The translations under genes and the position numbers were made by a program. Shown here in pieces: positions 1 to 9,028 of a stretch of DNA of 64,000 nt; the stretch's first letter is position 1; every line of letters starts with the position of its first letter. Source of the DNA: a bacterium (GTDB taxonomy: Bacteria; Pseudomonadota; Alphaproteobacteria; Micavibrionales; UBA2020); the NCBI GenBank assembly GCA_029945425.1, contig JAQSDV010000002.1, positions 937,960 through 1,001,959 of the forward strand, given 5' to 3'. The notes beneath the pieces were generated by a model, which was not told where the DNA came from, searched no databases, and saw nothing but the letters and a program-made list of their open reading frames with translations.

Positions 1-466
1 GGCAGGCGCTGCAGGCATGGGATTCTATTTCCTGGTCTTCGGGCGAAAAAGTCGCCTTGCCGTCGGGGGTGAAAATGGCGTAGCCCCAGCCCATGGTATC
101 GGCATGTTTCTTGCGGTCACGCACCATGAACTGATATCGCCGCGCGCCGGAGGGCACGGCGGAGCTGGTGAAATCGGGATCATCCTCGGTCTTCATGCCG
201 ATCTTGGCGAACACCGCGCCGTCAGGGTAATCGCTGCTGCCTTCCTGTAGCGCTTTCCACGCTATGTCGTTGGCATAGGTCAGGCGCATTTCGCCGGTGT
301 CGCGGCGAAAACGTGACGTGACAAGATGCCATGTTTTCTCGAAATCCCCGAACTGCGCCATCGTGTAGCCGTTCATGGCATCCGTCATCGGTTCCCGTGC
401 GCTGGCTGCGCCGGTCAGGAAAAGAAGAAAAAATACTGCCGCAAAAAAGCAGCGAAATGCCGTCAT
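1..466 (-). CDS. Cytochrome P460-like secreted haem protein (3' end outside window)
   Basis: Reading down from the ATG at 466 gives a signal peptide (hydrophobic run ending SAR, about residues 1-23) and then segments typical of the cytochrome P460 domain: WHLVTSRFRRDTGEMRLTYA, WKALQ..S.DYPDGAVFAKIG and a final HACSAC that would be the start of a CxxCH c-type haem site cut off by the window edge. P460 proteins are periplasmic haem enzymes that oxidise hydroxylamine or related nitrogen compounds or serve stress roles; the substrate here is unknown. The start overlaps the stop of the upstream gene by 4 bases (ATGA), so the two are translationally coupled. Confidence 0.7.
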   Translation of the reverse strand, partial: MTAFRCFFAAVFFLLFLTGAASAREPMTDAMNGYTMAQFGDFEKTWHLVTSRFRRDTGEMRLTYANDIAWKALQEGSSDYPDGAVFAKIGMKTEDDPDFTSSAVPSGARRYQFMVRDRKKHADTMGWGYAIFTPDGKATFSPEDQEIESHACSAC

Positions 467-1512
467 GGTTTTTCCTGCCCCGCCGGATCGCCCGACATAT
501 AGACGCGCAAGACCGCCATCGCGTCGATCAGGGTGCCCGTCGTATTGTTGTAAACCGTCCTCACCTCATATTCATGGGCTGGGTCGATGCGGATTCCGTC
601 CGTGCTGGAATAATAATCGACATCGGTCAGCAGTGCCCTGCCCGCGCCGGTCTTGACGTTGCCCGTCCACAGTGCCGCGCCCGCCGTCTTGTCGAACAGC
701 GAAATGGACTCGCCGTAAGGATGCAAATGCAGCTTGATATAATGTACCGTGCCACCCGCGTGCAGGCCGCTCGTTTTGTCAACGGCGCTTGAATATTCAT
801 GCCGCCCCGGCGGCACGTCGAAATGCACGATGCTTTTGCCGCCTATGTTGTCCGGCAGCGGCGCATCAACATCCTGCCCCCTGACGCGGCAGATATCACC
901 CGTGACCGGGTTTGCATCGCGCGCCATGACCGCGACCGTGACGGTGCGCAAAGGCCGCATATTGTGTTTTGCGGCTGCTGCGTCATCGAGGTAATCAAGC
1001 GTCAGCTTATAGGAAAGATTTTTGTCGGTATCGTCGGTGTTATTGAGCGCCTGCGCCAGTAAATGCGCGTTCTGCGCCCGCCCGTCGACACGCATGGCGA
1101 AGCCCGGCGGGAATTTCATGAAATCCAGCCCCTCCGAAATTGTCAGCAACTTCTGGTCGTCACCTGTCGGTTTGCCTAATGTCACCCAGGCATGGCAAAG
1201 ATATTCCGACGATTGCGCAGCGCCCGCGCCATCCACCACATCCACGCGGAAACCCGTGACCCACAGCGCGCCTGCCCCGGCAGCAGGCGCAAGCGTGACC
1301 GACTGGCGCATCACGGGGCCGGTCATGGAAATGTATTTTTTGTCGATATGGATGGGGCCAAGGACATATGTCGCCGATTTCACGGCGGCATCCTGCGGCG
1401 CATCCGCCGTCGCGCGCACGGGCATCAGAAGGCATAGCATCGCCGCTGCCAGCAAAACGCGTTGCATCAAGATAAGGTTTTTTCCGGCCATTCTGCCCCC
1501 TGTCGGGATCAT
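463..1512 (-). CDS. Secreted His-rich protein coupled to the P460 gene, unknown function
   Basis: 349 residues from the first ATG; an internal Met at residue 16 begins a clear signal peptide (MQRVLLAAAMLCLL to about residue 36) and may be the true start. The mature part is beta-rich, with an HLHPYGESISLFD segment near residue 265 and other His residues that recall copper sites of type II copper monooxygenases, but the copper idea is only an inference. It overlaps the P460-like gene by ATGA, so both probably act together in the periplasm. I do not recognise a named family with certainty. Confidence 0.6.
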   Translation of the reverse strand: MIPTGGRMAGKNLILMQRVLLAAAMLCLLMPVRATADAPQDAAVKSATYVLGPIHIDKKYISMTGPVMRQSVTLAPAAGAGALWVTGFRVDVVDGAGAAQSSEYLCHAWVTLGKPTGDDQKLLTISEGLDFMKFPPGFAMRVDGRAQNAHLLAQALNNTDDTDKNLSYKLTLDYLDDAAAAKHNMRPLRTVTVAVMARDANPVTGDICRVRGQDVDAPLPDNIGGKSIVHFDVPPGRHEYSSAVDKTSGLHAGGTVHYIKLHLHPYGESISLFDKTAGAALWTGNVKTGAGRALLTDVDYYSSTDGIRIDPAHEYEVRTVYNNTTGTLIDAMAVLRVYMSGDPAGQEKP

Positions 1513-1539
1513 AGCAGAGGCAAAGCGGCGGCGGAAGTC

Positions 1540-2082
1540 TCAGCCGAAATTGCGGCCATGCGGGCGTTCGATGCCGCGCGCGACGACCATCGGTTCCGGC
1601 TCCGATGCGCCGGCCTCGGCGGATGCCGCGAATTGCGCGATCGCCGCGCCCTTCACAGGCAGGCTCGCCACTTTTTGCTCCAGCTCGCGGCTGCGCAGAT
1701 CCAGTACGTCGGTTTTGAAACGGTCGCTGAGCTTGCCATCGTCGATGTCTTTCGTGATCGTGTCCCAGGCTTCGCGGCGCACCAAAACATCCGCGCGCAG
1801 GAAAGTAACGATCGTTGTCGCGGCACCCGCAAGGACGGCAAGGCCAAGCAACGGATTGACCGCGAAAGCGCCGAGCAACAAAACGGTCGGCAACACGCTG
1901 CCCGTAACCATAAAGGCATTATATTTTAACTGGCTTTCGTCGTTCCACTTCTTCATCGCGGTGTCGATCTTCATCGCCCCGCGCCACAGCTTGCCGAGAA
2001 AGCCGGTTTTCTTCGCGCCTGCAGCGTCCATGTATTCGTTGATATACTGGTCGCGGATTTCCGATTTGATGTCTTTCGTCAT
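1540..2082 (-). CDS. Hypothetical protein with two membrane segments
   Basis: 180 residues. A basic, hydrophilic N-terminus (about 1-55) is followed by a hydrophobic stretch at about 57-92 that can form a membrane hairpin (LPTVLLLGAFAV and LLGLAVLAGAATTIVTFL), then a charged helical C-terminus. Eleven bases separate it from the upstream gene ending at 2094, so the two form an operon. No family recognised. Confidence 0.6.
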   Translation of the reverse strand: MTKDIKSEIRDQYINEYMDAAGAKKTGFLGKLWRGAMKIDTAMKKWNDESQLKYNAFMVTGSVLPTVLLLGAFAVNPLLGLAVLAGAATTIVTFLRADVLVRREAWDTITKDIDDGKLSDRFKTDVLDLRSRELEQKVASLPVKGAAIAQFAASAEAGASEPEPMVVARGIERPHGRNFG

Positions 2083-2093
2083 TTTTTTCTTCC

Positions 2094-2441
2094 TTAACCG
2101 GCCAGTTTTGCGGGGGCGATTTTCTGCTTGGTCGCAGCTGCGGGAATTTTGCCGCCCTCTTCGAGCAGTTTCTCGCGCATGATCTCGACTTCCGCCTGGC
2201 TGTCGAGTTCGCTGAATTTCTGGATCGTCATCTGCGATGACAGCGCGATCCCAACCGCCGTCGCCTTGCCATCGCTGCCGTAGCTGACGCCTAACGTGCT
2301 TTCTTTCTCGGCCTTGCGCTCGTAAATCGTGGTGATTTGTTCGGCGGCGAAATTGAACTGGCGCGTCAGCGACCCGCCGCCCGACAAATCCTGCACTGCG
2401 CTCAGGGTATAATCGTTTTCTTTTCTGTACCGTTCAGCCAT
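2094..2441 (-). CDS. Hypothetical small soluble protein
   Basis: 115 residues starting at MAERYRKEND. This ATG was preferred to one 12 bases upstream because GGAG lies at proper distance before it. The sequence is polar, with no signal peptide, a Gly/Ser run (SGGGS) and helical stretches (AEQITTIYERKAEKE, EVEIMREKLLEEGG). First gene of a two-gene operon with the membrane protein at 1540-2082. Function unknown. Confidence 0.55.
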   Translation of the reverse strand: MAERYRKENDYTLSAVQDLSGGGSLTRQFNFAAEQITTIYERKAEKESTLGVSYGSDGKATAVGIALSSQMTIQKFSELDSQAEVEIMREKLLEEGGKIPAAATKQKIAPAKLAG

Positions 2442-2587
2442 CACACGCTCCATCTAAAAATTTTGCCCGTTATTGTCGTTTTTCGGGCTTGGGGTGTTAT
2501 AGCCGAACCATCTATTTATGTCAAATAATTCCCTTGCTTCAGGACTATCAAAGGCTTACATTACGCCAAAGGTTAACAAGGAAGCCC

Positions 2588-2995
2588 ATGGTCAAACGTC
2601 GTAAAACCACCCGCACCGCGAAACGCAGCAGCACAGGCAGCAACCTGCTGGGCCGCAGCATGTCGTTCTGGTTCGATGCCAGCCAGATGATGATGGGTTC
2701 GGGTGAAGTCATCACGCGCCGCATGGATATGATGGGCCGCTCGATGCGCGGCGAAGCGCCGTTCGATGTGGCGGAGTTCACGCGCATGTGGCACGAGAAA
2801 TTCGTGGCCGGCATTTCGCTCGCCTTCAGCCTGAACCAGTCGGCATTGGGCAGCCTGCCCGTTTTCTTCCCGACCGCCAAAGGCGCAACCGATGCCAGCG
2901 CCCTGCTGGACTCGCAGTTAAAGGGCCTGACCTCCGCGCTGCGCCCCTACCGCAAAGCGGTCGAGGCAAACCGGAAACGCCTGCGCGGTAAATAA
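2588..2995 (+). CDS. Hypothetical basic helical protein, phasin-like in style
   Basis: 135 residues. The start is set by AAGGA placed eight bases before ATG 2588; a longer reading from 2489 has no ribosome site. A very basic N-terminus (VKRRKTTRTAKRSS) is followed by Met-rich helix (FWFDASQMMMGSGEVITRRMDMMGRSMRG) and an amphipathic helical rest with MWHEKFVAG. Helical, Met-rich make-up resembles phasin-type or DNA/granule-binding proteins, but this is only a resemblance. Confidence 0.55.
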   Translation: MVKRRKTTRTAKRSSTGSNLLGRSMSFWFDASQMMMGSGEVITRRMDMMGRSMRGEAPFDVAEFTRMWHEKFVAGISLAFSLNQSALGSLPVFFPTAKGATDASALLDSQLKGLTSALRPYRKAVEANRKRLRGK

Positions 2996-3001
2996 CGGAA
3001 A

Positions 3002-3217
3002 TTAGTAATGCGGAGGCTTGTCGCGCGCGGCCTGTTCGGCGGCGGATACCGTCTGGTTTTCCGTGACCTCTGCCAGTGAACCCTGAAGTTTCCTGATCTG
3101 CTTTTTCAATAAATCAATCTCGTCCCACTGGCGCGTGACCATCTGGTTCAGAGTCGCAATCTCCTGCTCCTGATGCGCGAGGGTTTCTTGTATCTGGGTG
3201 ATTTTTTCGTCGGACAT
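3002..3217 (-). CDS. slyX: SlyX family protein
   Basis: 71 residues, the usual SlyX length. Coiled-coil core with the family pattern (E..AHQEQEIATLNQMV..QW.EID.LKKQI..L) and the characteristic C-terminal PPHY end. SlyX is a small conserved proteobacterial protein without a settled biochemical role. The 5' half of this gene is repeated, in decayed form, at 3979-4101 beyond the cupin gene. Confidence 0.9.
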   Translation of the reverse strand: MSDEKITQIQETLAHQEQEIATLNQMVTRQWDEIDLLKKQIRKLQGSLAEVTENQTVSAAEQAARDKPPHY

Positions 3218-3387
3218 ACGGGGCGGAACCTGTGGTCAGGCGGTCAGGTTACATCGGGGTATATACAGAATCAACCTGAATTTGGAGCCGGCCCGCGACG
3301 GTTTGAAGCGGTTTCGGATTGATTTCTCCGAAAATCACTTTCACCGGCAAAAATAATATGAAATAACCTCTCCCAGAGGTGCATCTC

Positions 3388-3939
3388 ATGGATGATCTAC
3401 AAAAATTCGCTGCGCAGTATCTGAAGCATGCCGGAGCCCTGGGCGCCGTGCCCTTTCACGGGGCTGTAGACCGTGTTGAAAACGTGACATCCGTGCTGAT
3501 GTACCGCGAGGGGCAGTTTCAGGTTCAAATGTTTATCGTTCCGGAAGGCACGATTATTCCGGAGCATGTGCATCCCAACGTGGACAGCATCGAAATCTAT
3601 GTGGGCGGCAATTACAGGCTCTCCCATTCCGGCAAGTTTACCAATCCCGCGACGGACATCGCGGAAGACGGCGGGCCGCTTAAATTGGCAAAACTGCGCG
3701 GGCACGCCATCCGGGTAAAGCCCGACCACCTTCACGGCGGCGTCTTCGGCAAGGGCGGCGGCGTATTTCTCTCCATCCAGCATTGGTTGAATGGCGTCGC
3801 GCCGCATTGCGTCGCGCGGGACTACAGCGGCCAGACGATGGGCCCCGACCATAAAGACAAGGTCGTGTTTGGCGAAGCCTTCAGTCCGGAGAAGGAACTG
3901 GAACTCACCGATGCCGCGTATCTGGAAGCGTCGCAATAA
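3388..3939 (+). CDS. Cupin-domain protein
   Basis: 183 residues from ATG 3388, chosen because AGAGG sits eight bases upstream; a GTG at 3379 would overlap that ribosome site. Cupin motif 1 is visible as PEHVHPN.DSIEIYVGG (His-x-His then Glu) and motif 2 as RVKPDHLHGGVFG, so a metal-binding single-domain cupin is likely. The substrate cannot be told. The gene lies between slyX and a truncated slyX copy, suggesting it was placed by a duplication or insertion event. Confidence 0.7.
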   Translation: MDDLQKFAAQYLKHAGALGAVPFHGAVDRVENVTSVLMYREGQFQVQMFIVPEGTIIPEHVHPNVDSIEIYVGGNYRLSHSGKFTNPATDIAEDGGPLKLAKLRGHAIRVKPDHLHGGVFGKGGGVFLSIQHWLNGVAPHCVARDYSGQTMGPDHKDKVVFGEAFSPEKELELTDAAYLEASQ

Positions 3940-3978
3940 ACCAGGGCTTGATCACGGCGAAAATAACAGCCCGTCAAA

Positions 3979-4101
3979 TCAGCCTGCGAAAAGAAAATCA
4001 ATCCCGTCCCACGAAGGCGTGACCATCTGGTTCAGAGTCGCAATCTCCTGCTCCTGATGCGCGCGGGTTTCCTGTATCTGGGTGATTTTTTCGTCGGACA
4101 T
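3979..4101 (-). pseudogene. slyX: Truncated second copy of slyX 5' end
   Basis: Reads MSDEKITQIQET, one change, then AHQEQEIATLNQMVT, matching the first 28 codons of slyX at 3002-3217 with one substitution. After that the match decays (PSWDGIDFLFAG against RQWDEIDLLKKQ) and stops at a TGA after 40 residues. The PPHY end is missing. DNA identity across about 80 bases is almost complete, so the duplication is fairly recent. The two copies lie in the same orientation and bracket the cupin gene. Confidence 0.8.
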
Positions 4102-4151
4102 ATTAGAATTTTTTCACCGATGCTTTTCGTAGCAGGCAGAATCTTTTGCTA

Positions 4152-4304
4152 TCATGCAGCAGACATAACCCCATTCTGCATTGGAAACGCTGCATCCTGA
4201 ATTTGCTCACAGGTATAGTCCGAATATGAACTACATTCATCACCACACGAAGAAAGGCTAAAACTCAAAACTAAAAACAAACATATTAGACTTAACTTCT
4301 TCAT
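4152..4304 (-). CDS. Small lipoprotein, AT-rich
   Basis: 50 residues. GAGGTG sits six bases before the ATG. The N-terminus is a lipoprotein signal with lipobox SLSSC (Cys20), followed by a Cys-containing segment DECSSYSDYTCEQIQ that resembles short orphan lipoproteins. It lies 36 bases after the 174-aa gene on the same strand and shares its low GC content. The last 15 residues look less ordered, so the gene may be cut short. Confidence 0.5.
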   Translation of the reverse strand: MKKLSLICLFLVLSFSLSSCGDECSSYSDYTCEQIQDAAFPMQNGVMSAA

Positions 4305-4340
4305 ATTCACCTCAACACCGTTTAATTTATATAATAAGAG

Positions 4341-4865
4341 TTAGCTAACAGAAGAAATTAGTTTAAACCCAGCTATTGCCTGCTGCTTATAAGACAAAGA
4401 AGCCAAATCGGGAAAAAGCTTTGAAGCTTGTATGAAAACTTCATGCCCACTAAAAAGATTTGCGTTCTTCGCTATAAACCAAAGTTCATATATATCCATT
4501 GTCTTTGATTTGACGGGCGATATCTGAGAAAAGTCATAGATAGCTAGAAACAAAACCGCCTCAACATATCCGCCCGAGAATTGGATGACCGCATCTGGGT
4601 CTTTATTAGCATGCTTTGAAAACGTCCAGACTTCATCCAATTTTCGCCAAATTTCGATTTCTGTAAGTTGAGGAAAAAGCTCAGCCATCCATGAACGTGA
4701 AGATTCAGTTTTTTTATGTGCTAATAAATCTTTTGTCACACTCCAAGCACTGTGGATTAACACTGCGGCAGATAGCAAATCCCGTGAGCTTAGAAGAAGC
4801 TCAGTCGCCGTATCCAACTGACAACCAGCGGCGGTGATCTTACTTGCTGTATATAATTCAACCAT
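4341..4865 (-). CDS. Orphan protein in AT-rich islet next to tRNA-Pro
   Basis: 174 residues, start ATG 4865. The DNA is visibly poorer in GC and uses AT-ending codons, unlike the neighbours, which points to transfer. Helical sequence (LLSSRDLLSAAVLIHSAWSV.KDLLAHKK); no signal peptide, no recognised family. It begins only 60 bases beyond the 3' end of tRNA-Pro, the usual place for integrated DNA. Confidence 0.55.
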   Translation of the reverse strand: MVELYTASKITAAGCQLDTATELLLSSRDLLSAAVLIHSAWSVTKDLLAHKKTESSRSWMAELFPQLTEIEIWRKLDEVWTFSKHANKDPDAVIQFSGGYVEAVLFLAIYDFSQISPVKSKTMDIYELWFIAKNANLFSGHEVFIQASKLFPDLASLSYKQQAIAGFKLISSVS

Positions 4866-4927
4866 TGGAAAAATAGAATTTAGATTTCAAACAACTTTAG
4901 CGAACTATGCGGGGAATATTAGAAAAA

Positions 4928-5004
4928 TGGTCGGACTGAAAGGATTTGAACCTTCGACCCCTTGCACCCCATGCAAGTGCGCTACCAGGCTGCGCTACAG
5001 TCCG
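4928..5004 (-). tRNA. tRNA-Pro (anticodon GGG)
   Basis: On the minus strand a 77-nt cloverleaf including encoded CCA: acceptor CGGACTG pairs with CAGTCCG, discriminator A. The anticodon stem CTTGC/GCAAG encloses loop ATGGGGT, giving GGG. D arm GCGCAG and T arm GGTTCAAATCC are canonical. Confidence 0.95.
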
Positions 5005-5023
5005 ACTTCTGGTACAGGCGCGG

Positions 5024-5052
5024 AATGTATCAAAGTACCCATAAGATTGCAA
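5024..5052 (-). promoter_or_regulatory. Likely sigma-70 promoter of tRNA-Pro
   Basis: Minus strand -35 TTGCAA, 17-base spacer, -10 TACATT, ending about 20 bases before the tRNA 5' end. Position and spacing fit a stable-RNA promoter. Confidence 0.5.
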
Positions 5053-5100
5053 CTATGGTTTTAACGGGGTTTTGCAGCCCTTTTTCCCTTTAAAAACAGG

Positions 5101-5592
5101 TCACTTCGCAGATGACAGGCCCTTGGTGGCCACTTTCGGCGCTTTGGGGGCGACGTCGTTGGCGGCGGTGACGCTGCGGAGGGCTGCGGAATTGAACGGC
5201 GTCTGCATGGTGACCGATGCGGCGGGCGCGGTGGATGTTGCAATCGCGGGGCCGGATGCGGCGGGTTGCGGCGCGGCTGTTGCGGGGGCGGCGGCGAAGG
5301 CATTTTCGACCGCTTGCCACAGGCGCGCGGGCAGGCTTGCGATTTTATCCGCATCCAGCTGTCCGGTTGCGCCCGCCATCATCACGGCAGTCGCGAGCGT
5401 CGATGTGGTGGCGAGCGTCAGCAAACCGCCGATACCCAGCAGCCCGAGCGGCAGCATGACTGCGCCATAAAGGACGACCGCGATCGGCGGCAGTGCCGCG
5501 AGCACGCTCACGATTTCGCGCTGCGCGTCCGGCAGGCGTGCATGGATGTCTTTCAGGGTACGGAATTCGGTTTCATACAGCATGGGGGCCAC
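5101..5592 (-). CDS. Hypothetical small membrane protein with Ala/Pro-rich tail
   Basis: 163 residues. An amphipathic N-terminus (RTLKDIHARLPDAQREIV) precedes two hydrophobic segments at about 30-52 and 53-75, then a helical part with LPARLWQAVENAF and a low-complexity Ala/Pro/Ser/Thr tail. No family recognised. It stands alone between tRNA-Pro and the merR terminator. Confidence 0.55.
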   Translation of the reverse strand: MAPMLYETEFRTLKDIHARLPDAQREIVSVLAALPPIAVVLYGAVMLPLGLLGIGGLLTLATTSTLATAVMMAGATGQLDADKIASLPARLWQAVENAFAAAPATAAPQPAASGPAIATSTAPAASVTMQTPFNSAALRSVTAANDVAPKAPKVATKGLSSAK

Positions 5593-5715
5593 TGGAGGTT
5601 ATGAACGGGTTAGTGCCGGTCTTTCGTGCAAGATTTGAATATGGTAAGCACGTTGCGAATAATTGTCAAATGCACCCCATCAAAATGGCGGCATTGCTGG
5701 CTCATTCGCCAATAA

Positions 5716-5745
5716 AAAACCCCGGCACAAGGCCGGGGTTCTTTA
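5716..5745 (-). terminator. Rho-independent terminator after merR-like gene
   Basis: Minus strand stem AACCCCGGC/GCCGGGGTT with a short loop and a run of six T, 20 bases after the stop of the MerR-like gene. It ends the ihfA-merR transcript. Confidence 0.85.
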
Positions 5746-5764
5746 AGCGGAAAGCGGGAGCGGA

Positions 5765-6226
5765 TTAACCGATCAGCTTGCGCATGGATTTGAGGTCGTC
5801 GAGCATCGATTGCAGCTCGGCCTTGTTCTTCTGGACGGCTTTGGAGATGCTGTCGTCGCCGCGCGAAGCCGCGCCACGGGTGTTGGAGAGCAGCTTCTGC
5901 ACGCCCTTGATCGTATAGCCTTCCTGATAGAGGAGGTTATAGATGCTTTTCAGCAATTCGACGTCTTCGGGGCGGTAGTAGCGGCGGCCGCCACCACGTT
6001 TCAGCGGCTTGATCTGCGAGAATTTGGTTTCCCAGAAACGCAGCACATGTTGTTCAACGCCCAGATCATCCGCAACTTCGGAAATCGTGCGGAACGCGCC
6101 CGCCGATTTCTGCGCCGACTGTTTTTGCTTCATCGGGCGGCGGTTGGGGATCTTTTGCGTTACCTGATCCGCGCCGGCATCGGGCTGAGCGCCGGGCTTC
6201 AACGAGGATTGATTGGTCGTCGTCAT
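5765..6226 (-). CDS. MerR family transcriptional regulator
   Basis: 153 residues. A polar N-terminal tail of about 45 residues leads into a MerR winged [28 protein letters not shown], then wing residues [15 protein letters not shown] and helices ending [11 protein letters not shown]. The C-terminus is short and lacks metal-binding cysteines. Alphaproteobacteria commonly carry this gene right after ihfA, as here (42-base gap). Its effector is not evident. Confidence 0.9.
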   Translation of the reverse strand: MTTTNQSSLKPGAQPDAGADQVTQKIPNRRPMKQKQSAQKSAGAFRTISEVADDLGVEQHVLRFWETKFSQIKPLKRGGGRRYYRPEDVELLKSIYNLLYQEGYTIKGVQKLLSNTRGAASRGDDSISKAVQKNKAELQSMLDDLKSMRKLIG

Positions 6227-6268
6227 TCTTGATGGTCCTTAATACTGTTGCTTCGAAAACAGGATTAG

Positions 6269-6568
6269 TTATTCGCCGTCTTTGTTGATGCGTTCTTTCA
6301 GCACATTCGATGCGCGGAAGGTCAGGACGCGGCGCGGCAGGATTGGCACTTCTTCACCCGTCTTGGGGTTGCGGCCGATGCGCTGGCGCTTGCTGCGAAC
6401 CTGGAAGGTTCCGAAGGAGGAAATCTTGACCATCTCCCCCCGTTCCAGGGCTTTGCAAACTTCTTCAAGGACAGTCTCCACGAGATCTGCGGACTCGTTC
6501 CTCGAAAGGCCAACCTGCTCGTAAACAGCCTGGCTGAGATCCGCGCGTGTAATGGTCTGATTGCTCAT
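6269..6568 (-). CDS. ihfA: Integration host factor subunit alpha
   Basis: 99 residues, full length. [21 protein letters not shown] at the N-terminus, [25 protein letters not shown] as the DNA-intercalating arm with its conserved Pro, and [12 protein letters not shown] at the end. IHF bends DNA with IhfB and also serves many temperate phages in integration and packaging. Lies between fabH and merR in the classical order. Confidence 0.96.
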   Translation of the reverse strand: MSNQTITRADLSQAVYEQVGLSRNESADLVETVLEEVCKALERGEMVKISSFGTFQVRSKRQRIGRNPKTGEEVPILPRRVLTFRASNVLKERINKDGE

Positions 6569-6736
6569 CGGTTCCTCTCCAAAACTCCGTTAAGACTTAC
6601 GCTATCGATTCACAATTAATTAGTCAATACAAAGAGTTGAATCGGAGTTTTACAGTAAATGGCCGATAGCAAAATACACGGTATTCCTTAAGGATTATTC
6701 GAGTCGCAAGGGCTTTTTGCGATTTTCCAGCAGGGC

Positions 6737-7714
6737 TTACCAGCGGGCCAGTGCGGCGCCCCAAGTGAGGCCTCCGCCCATCGCTTCCATCAGAATCAGG
6801 TCGCCGCGCTGGATTCGCCCGTCATTGACGGCCACAGACAGCGCCAAGGGGATGGAGGCCGCCGATGTATTTCCATGTTCCGCCACCGTCACCACAACCT
6901 GATCGGGCGACAGGTTCAGTTTCTCGGCCGTCGCGTCGATAATGCGCTTGTTCGCCTGATGCGGGACGAGCCATTTCACTTCGGATGCGTCCACGTCATT
7001 CTCGCGCATCGCTTCAAGTATCGCTTCGCTCATGCGCGTCACGGCGTGGCGGAAAACTTCCTTGCCGTTCATCTTCACGACGCCTGTCGTCTTGGTCGAA
7101 GAAGGACCGCCATCCACATACAAAAGATTGCGATATGCGCCTTCGGAATGAAGATGCGTCGACAGGATGCCGCGATCGGATTTCAAACCCTTGCCGTCAT
7201 TGCCTGCTTCCAGCACAACTGCGCCCGCGCCATCGCCGAACAGCACGCAGGTGGTGCGGTCCGTCCAGTCGAGCAGATTCGTAAAATGCTCCGCGCCGAT
7301 CACCAGCGCGCGATTGACCTGACCTGCCTTGATAAAATTGTCGGCGGTTGCGAGCGCGTAGATGAAACCCGAACACACAGCCTGAAGATCCATCGCGAAG
7401 CCCTTGCCGCCCATGCCGATATTATCCTGCACGGTGACGGCGGTTGCGGGGAAGGTATTGTCGGGCGTGGTGGTCGCAAGGAAGATCGCATCGATATCCG
7501 AGCCCTTCAGCCCTGCCATATCCAGCGCGCGTTTTGCGGCATGCGTTGCCATATCGGATGTCTTTTCGCCGGCAGCGGCCATATGGCGCTTCTTGATGCC
7601 CGTACGCTGTTCGATCCATTCGCCGGTCGTATCCACGATCTTGGCGAGGTCGTCATTGGTCAGGATTTTTTCGGGCAGGTATGAACCGCAGCCCAGCATG
7701 ATGGAACGGCGCAT
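6737..7714 (-). CDS. fabH: Beta-ketoacyl-ACP synthase III
   Basis: 325 residues. Condenses acetyl-CoA with malonyl-ACP to start fatty acid synthesis. The triad is complete: Cys114 in [11 protein letters not shown], His252 in [10 protein letters not shown] and Asn282 in [13 protein letters not shown]. Two bases separate it from plsX, with which it forms the phospholipid/fatty-acid operon. Between its stop and ihfA (6569-6736) there is room for an ihfA promoter. Confidence 0.97.
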   Translation of the reverse strand: MRRSIMLGCGSYLPEKILTNDDLAKIVDTTGEWIEQRTGIKKRHMAAAGEKTSDMATHAAKRALDMAGLKGSDIDAIFLATTTPDNTFPATAVTVQDNIGMGGKGFAMDLQAVCSGFIYALATADNFIKAGQVNRALVIGAEHFTNLLDWTDRTTCVLFGDGAGAVVLEAGNDGKGLKSDRGILSTHLHSEGAYRNLLYVDGGPSSTKTTGVVKMNGKEVFRHAVTRMSEAILEAMRENDVDASEVKWLVPHQANKRIIDATAEKLNLSPDQVVVTVAEHGNTSAASIPLALSVAVNDGRIQRGDLILMEAMGGGLTWGAALARW

Positions 7715-7716
7715 GT

Positions 7717-8796
7717 TTATGCTCCCTCTGTCGGCGGCGCAGGTTCGGCGGAGAAGCCGAGGCGTTCAAGTTCCGCTTCAACTTTGGCGGTGAACTTGTT
7801 GGCGGCCAAGCCGCCCGCAACGCCGATCGCATTCGCAAAGCCGATGCCGTCGGTACCACCATGGCTCTTGATGCAAAGCCCGCGCAGGCCCAGCAAACTT
7901 GCGCCGTTGTAATAACGCGGATCCATGCGTTTCGAGAATTTCTTGAGCGCGTGATAGCAAATCGCAAGGCCGGGCAGGCACAGGACCGCGCCGACGCGCG
8001 CCCAGATGGATGACTTGAACGCTTCCTTCATCATGTGCTTGATGAGCTTCGCCGTGCCTTCGATTGTTTTCAAAGTGACGTTGCCGGTGAAGCCGTCCGT
8101 CACGACGACATCGAAATTGCCGGTCATGATCTCGTCGCCCTCCGCAAAGCCGACATATTTGCCGGGCAGCGTGGCGGTTGCGAAGACTTCGGATGCCGCC
8201 TGCACCAGCTCGTCTCCCTTCATGGCTTCGGAGCCGATGTTGAGCAGCGCGATGCGGGGTTCGGCGATTTTAAAGATCTCGCGCGAGAACAATCCGCCAA
8301 GCACCGCGAATTCCAAAAGATTTTGCGACGTGCATTCGGCGTTTGCGCCAAGGTCCATCAGGACCGTGCCGTGGCCGGGAATTTTGGTGGGCATATAGGT
8401 GGCGATTGCGGGGCGATGGATGCCCGGCATGCGTTTCAGCGAAAACAGCGCCATCGCCATCAGCGCGCCGGTGTTGCCGGCGGAAACAACGCAATCCGCT
8501 TCGCCGCGCGCAACGGCATCGATTGCAAGGCGCATGGATGAATTGCGGCCATGGCGCAGCGCATGGGCGGGTTTGTCGTGACTGGTGACTTTGTCGGGTG
8601 TGTGGCGGACTTCGAGGCAGCGCTCCAGCCCGGGATATTTGGCGACCAGCGGCTTGATCTGCGCTTCGTCGCCGTAAATGATGAATTTCGCGTTGGGATG
8701 TGTCTCGCGCGCCAGATGCGCGCCTTCCACGACAATCTGGGGAGCCTTGTCGCCACCCATGCCGTCCAGTGCTATGACCAGTTGATGATGAGACAA
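7717..8796 (-). CDS. plsX: Phosphate acyltransferase PlsX
   Basis: 359 residues. Converts acyl-ACP to acyl-phosphate for PlsY in phosphatidic acid synthesis. Visible family segments: [18 protein letters not shown] at the N-terminus, [10 protein letters not shown] in the middle, [14 protein letters not shown], and a C-terminal [15 protein letters not shown]. Sits 55 bases after rpmF and 2 bases before fabH. Confidence 0.97.
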   Translation of the reverse strand: MSHHQLVIALDGMGGDKAPQIVVEGAHLARETHPNAKFIIYGDEAQIKPLVAKYPGLERCLEVRHTPDKVTSHDKPAHALRHGRNSSMRLAIDAVARGEADCVVSAGNTGALMAMALFSLKRMPGIHRPAIATYMPTKIPGHGTVLMDLGANAECTSQNLLEFAVLGGLFSREIFKIAEPRIALLNIGSEAMKGDELVQAASEVFATATLPGKYVGFAEGDEIMTGNFDVVVTDGFTGNVTLKTIEGTAKLIKHMMKEAFKSSIWARVGAVLCLPGLAICYHALKKFSKRMDPRYYNGASLLGLRGLCIKSHGGTDGIGFANAIGVAGGLAANKFTAKVEAELERLGFSAEPAPPTEGA

Positions 8797-8851
8797 AGGA
8801 ACCCCGTTCCCGCACCCCGCGGGTTAGCCAGATTAGTGATTAACCGGATGG

Positions 8852-9028
8852 TTAATCAACATCAATAACGGCTTGGCCTTTGTACATGCCGGTCTTGCGG
8901 CAGACATGGTGCGGACGGACCATTTCGCCCGTCGTCTTGTCTTCGACAACCGAAGGCGACGACAGCGCGTGATGGGAACGGCGCATGTTGCGGCGCGACT
9001 TGGAGGTTTTCTTCTTGGGAACTGCCAT
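8852..9028 (-). CDS. rpmF: 50S ribosomal protein L32
   Basis: 58 residues: [20 protein letters not shown] at the start, then the alphaproteobacterial L32 body with [14 protein letters not shown]. The Zn-binding four-Cys set of some L32 proteins is absent; only one Cys is seen, as usual in this class. A GA-rich ribosome site (GGAAAGAGAAG) precedes the ATG. First gene of the rpmF-plsX-fabH cluster. Confidence 0.95.
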   Translation of the reverse strand: MAVPKKKTSKSRRNMRRSHHALSSPSVVEDKTTGEMVRPHHVCRKTGMYKGQAVIDVD

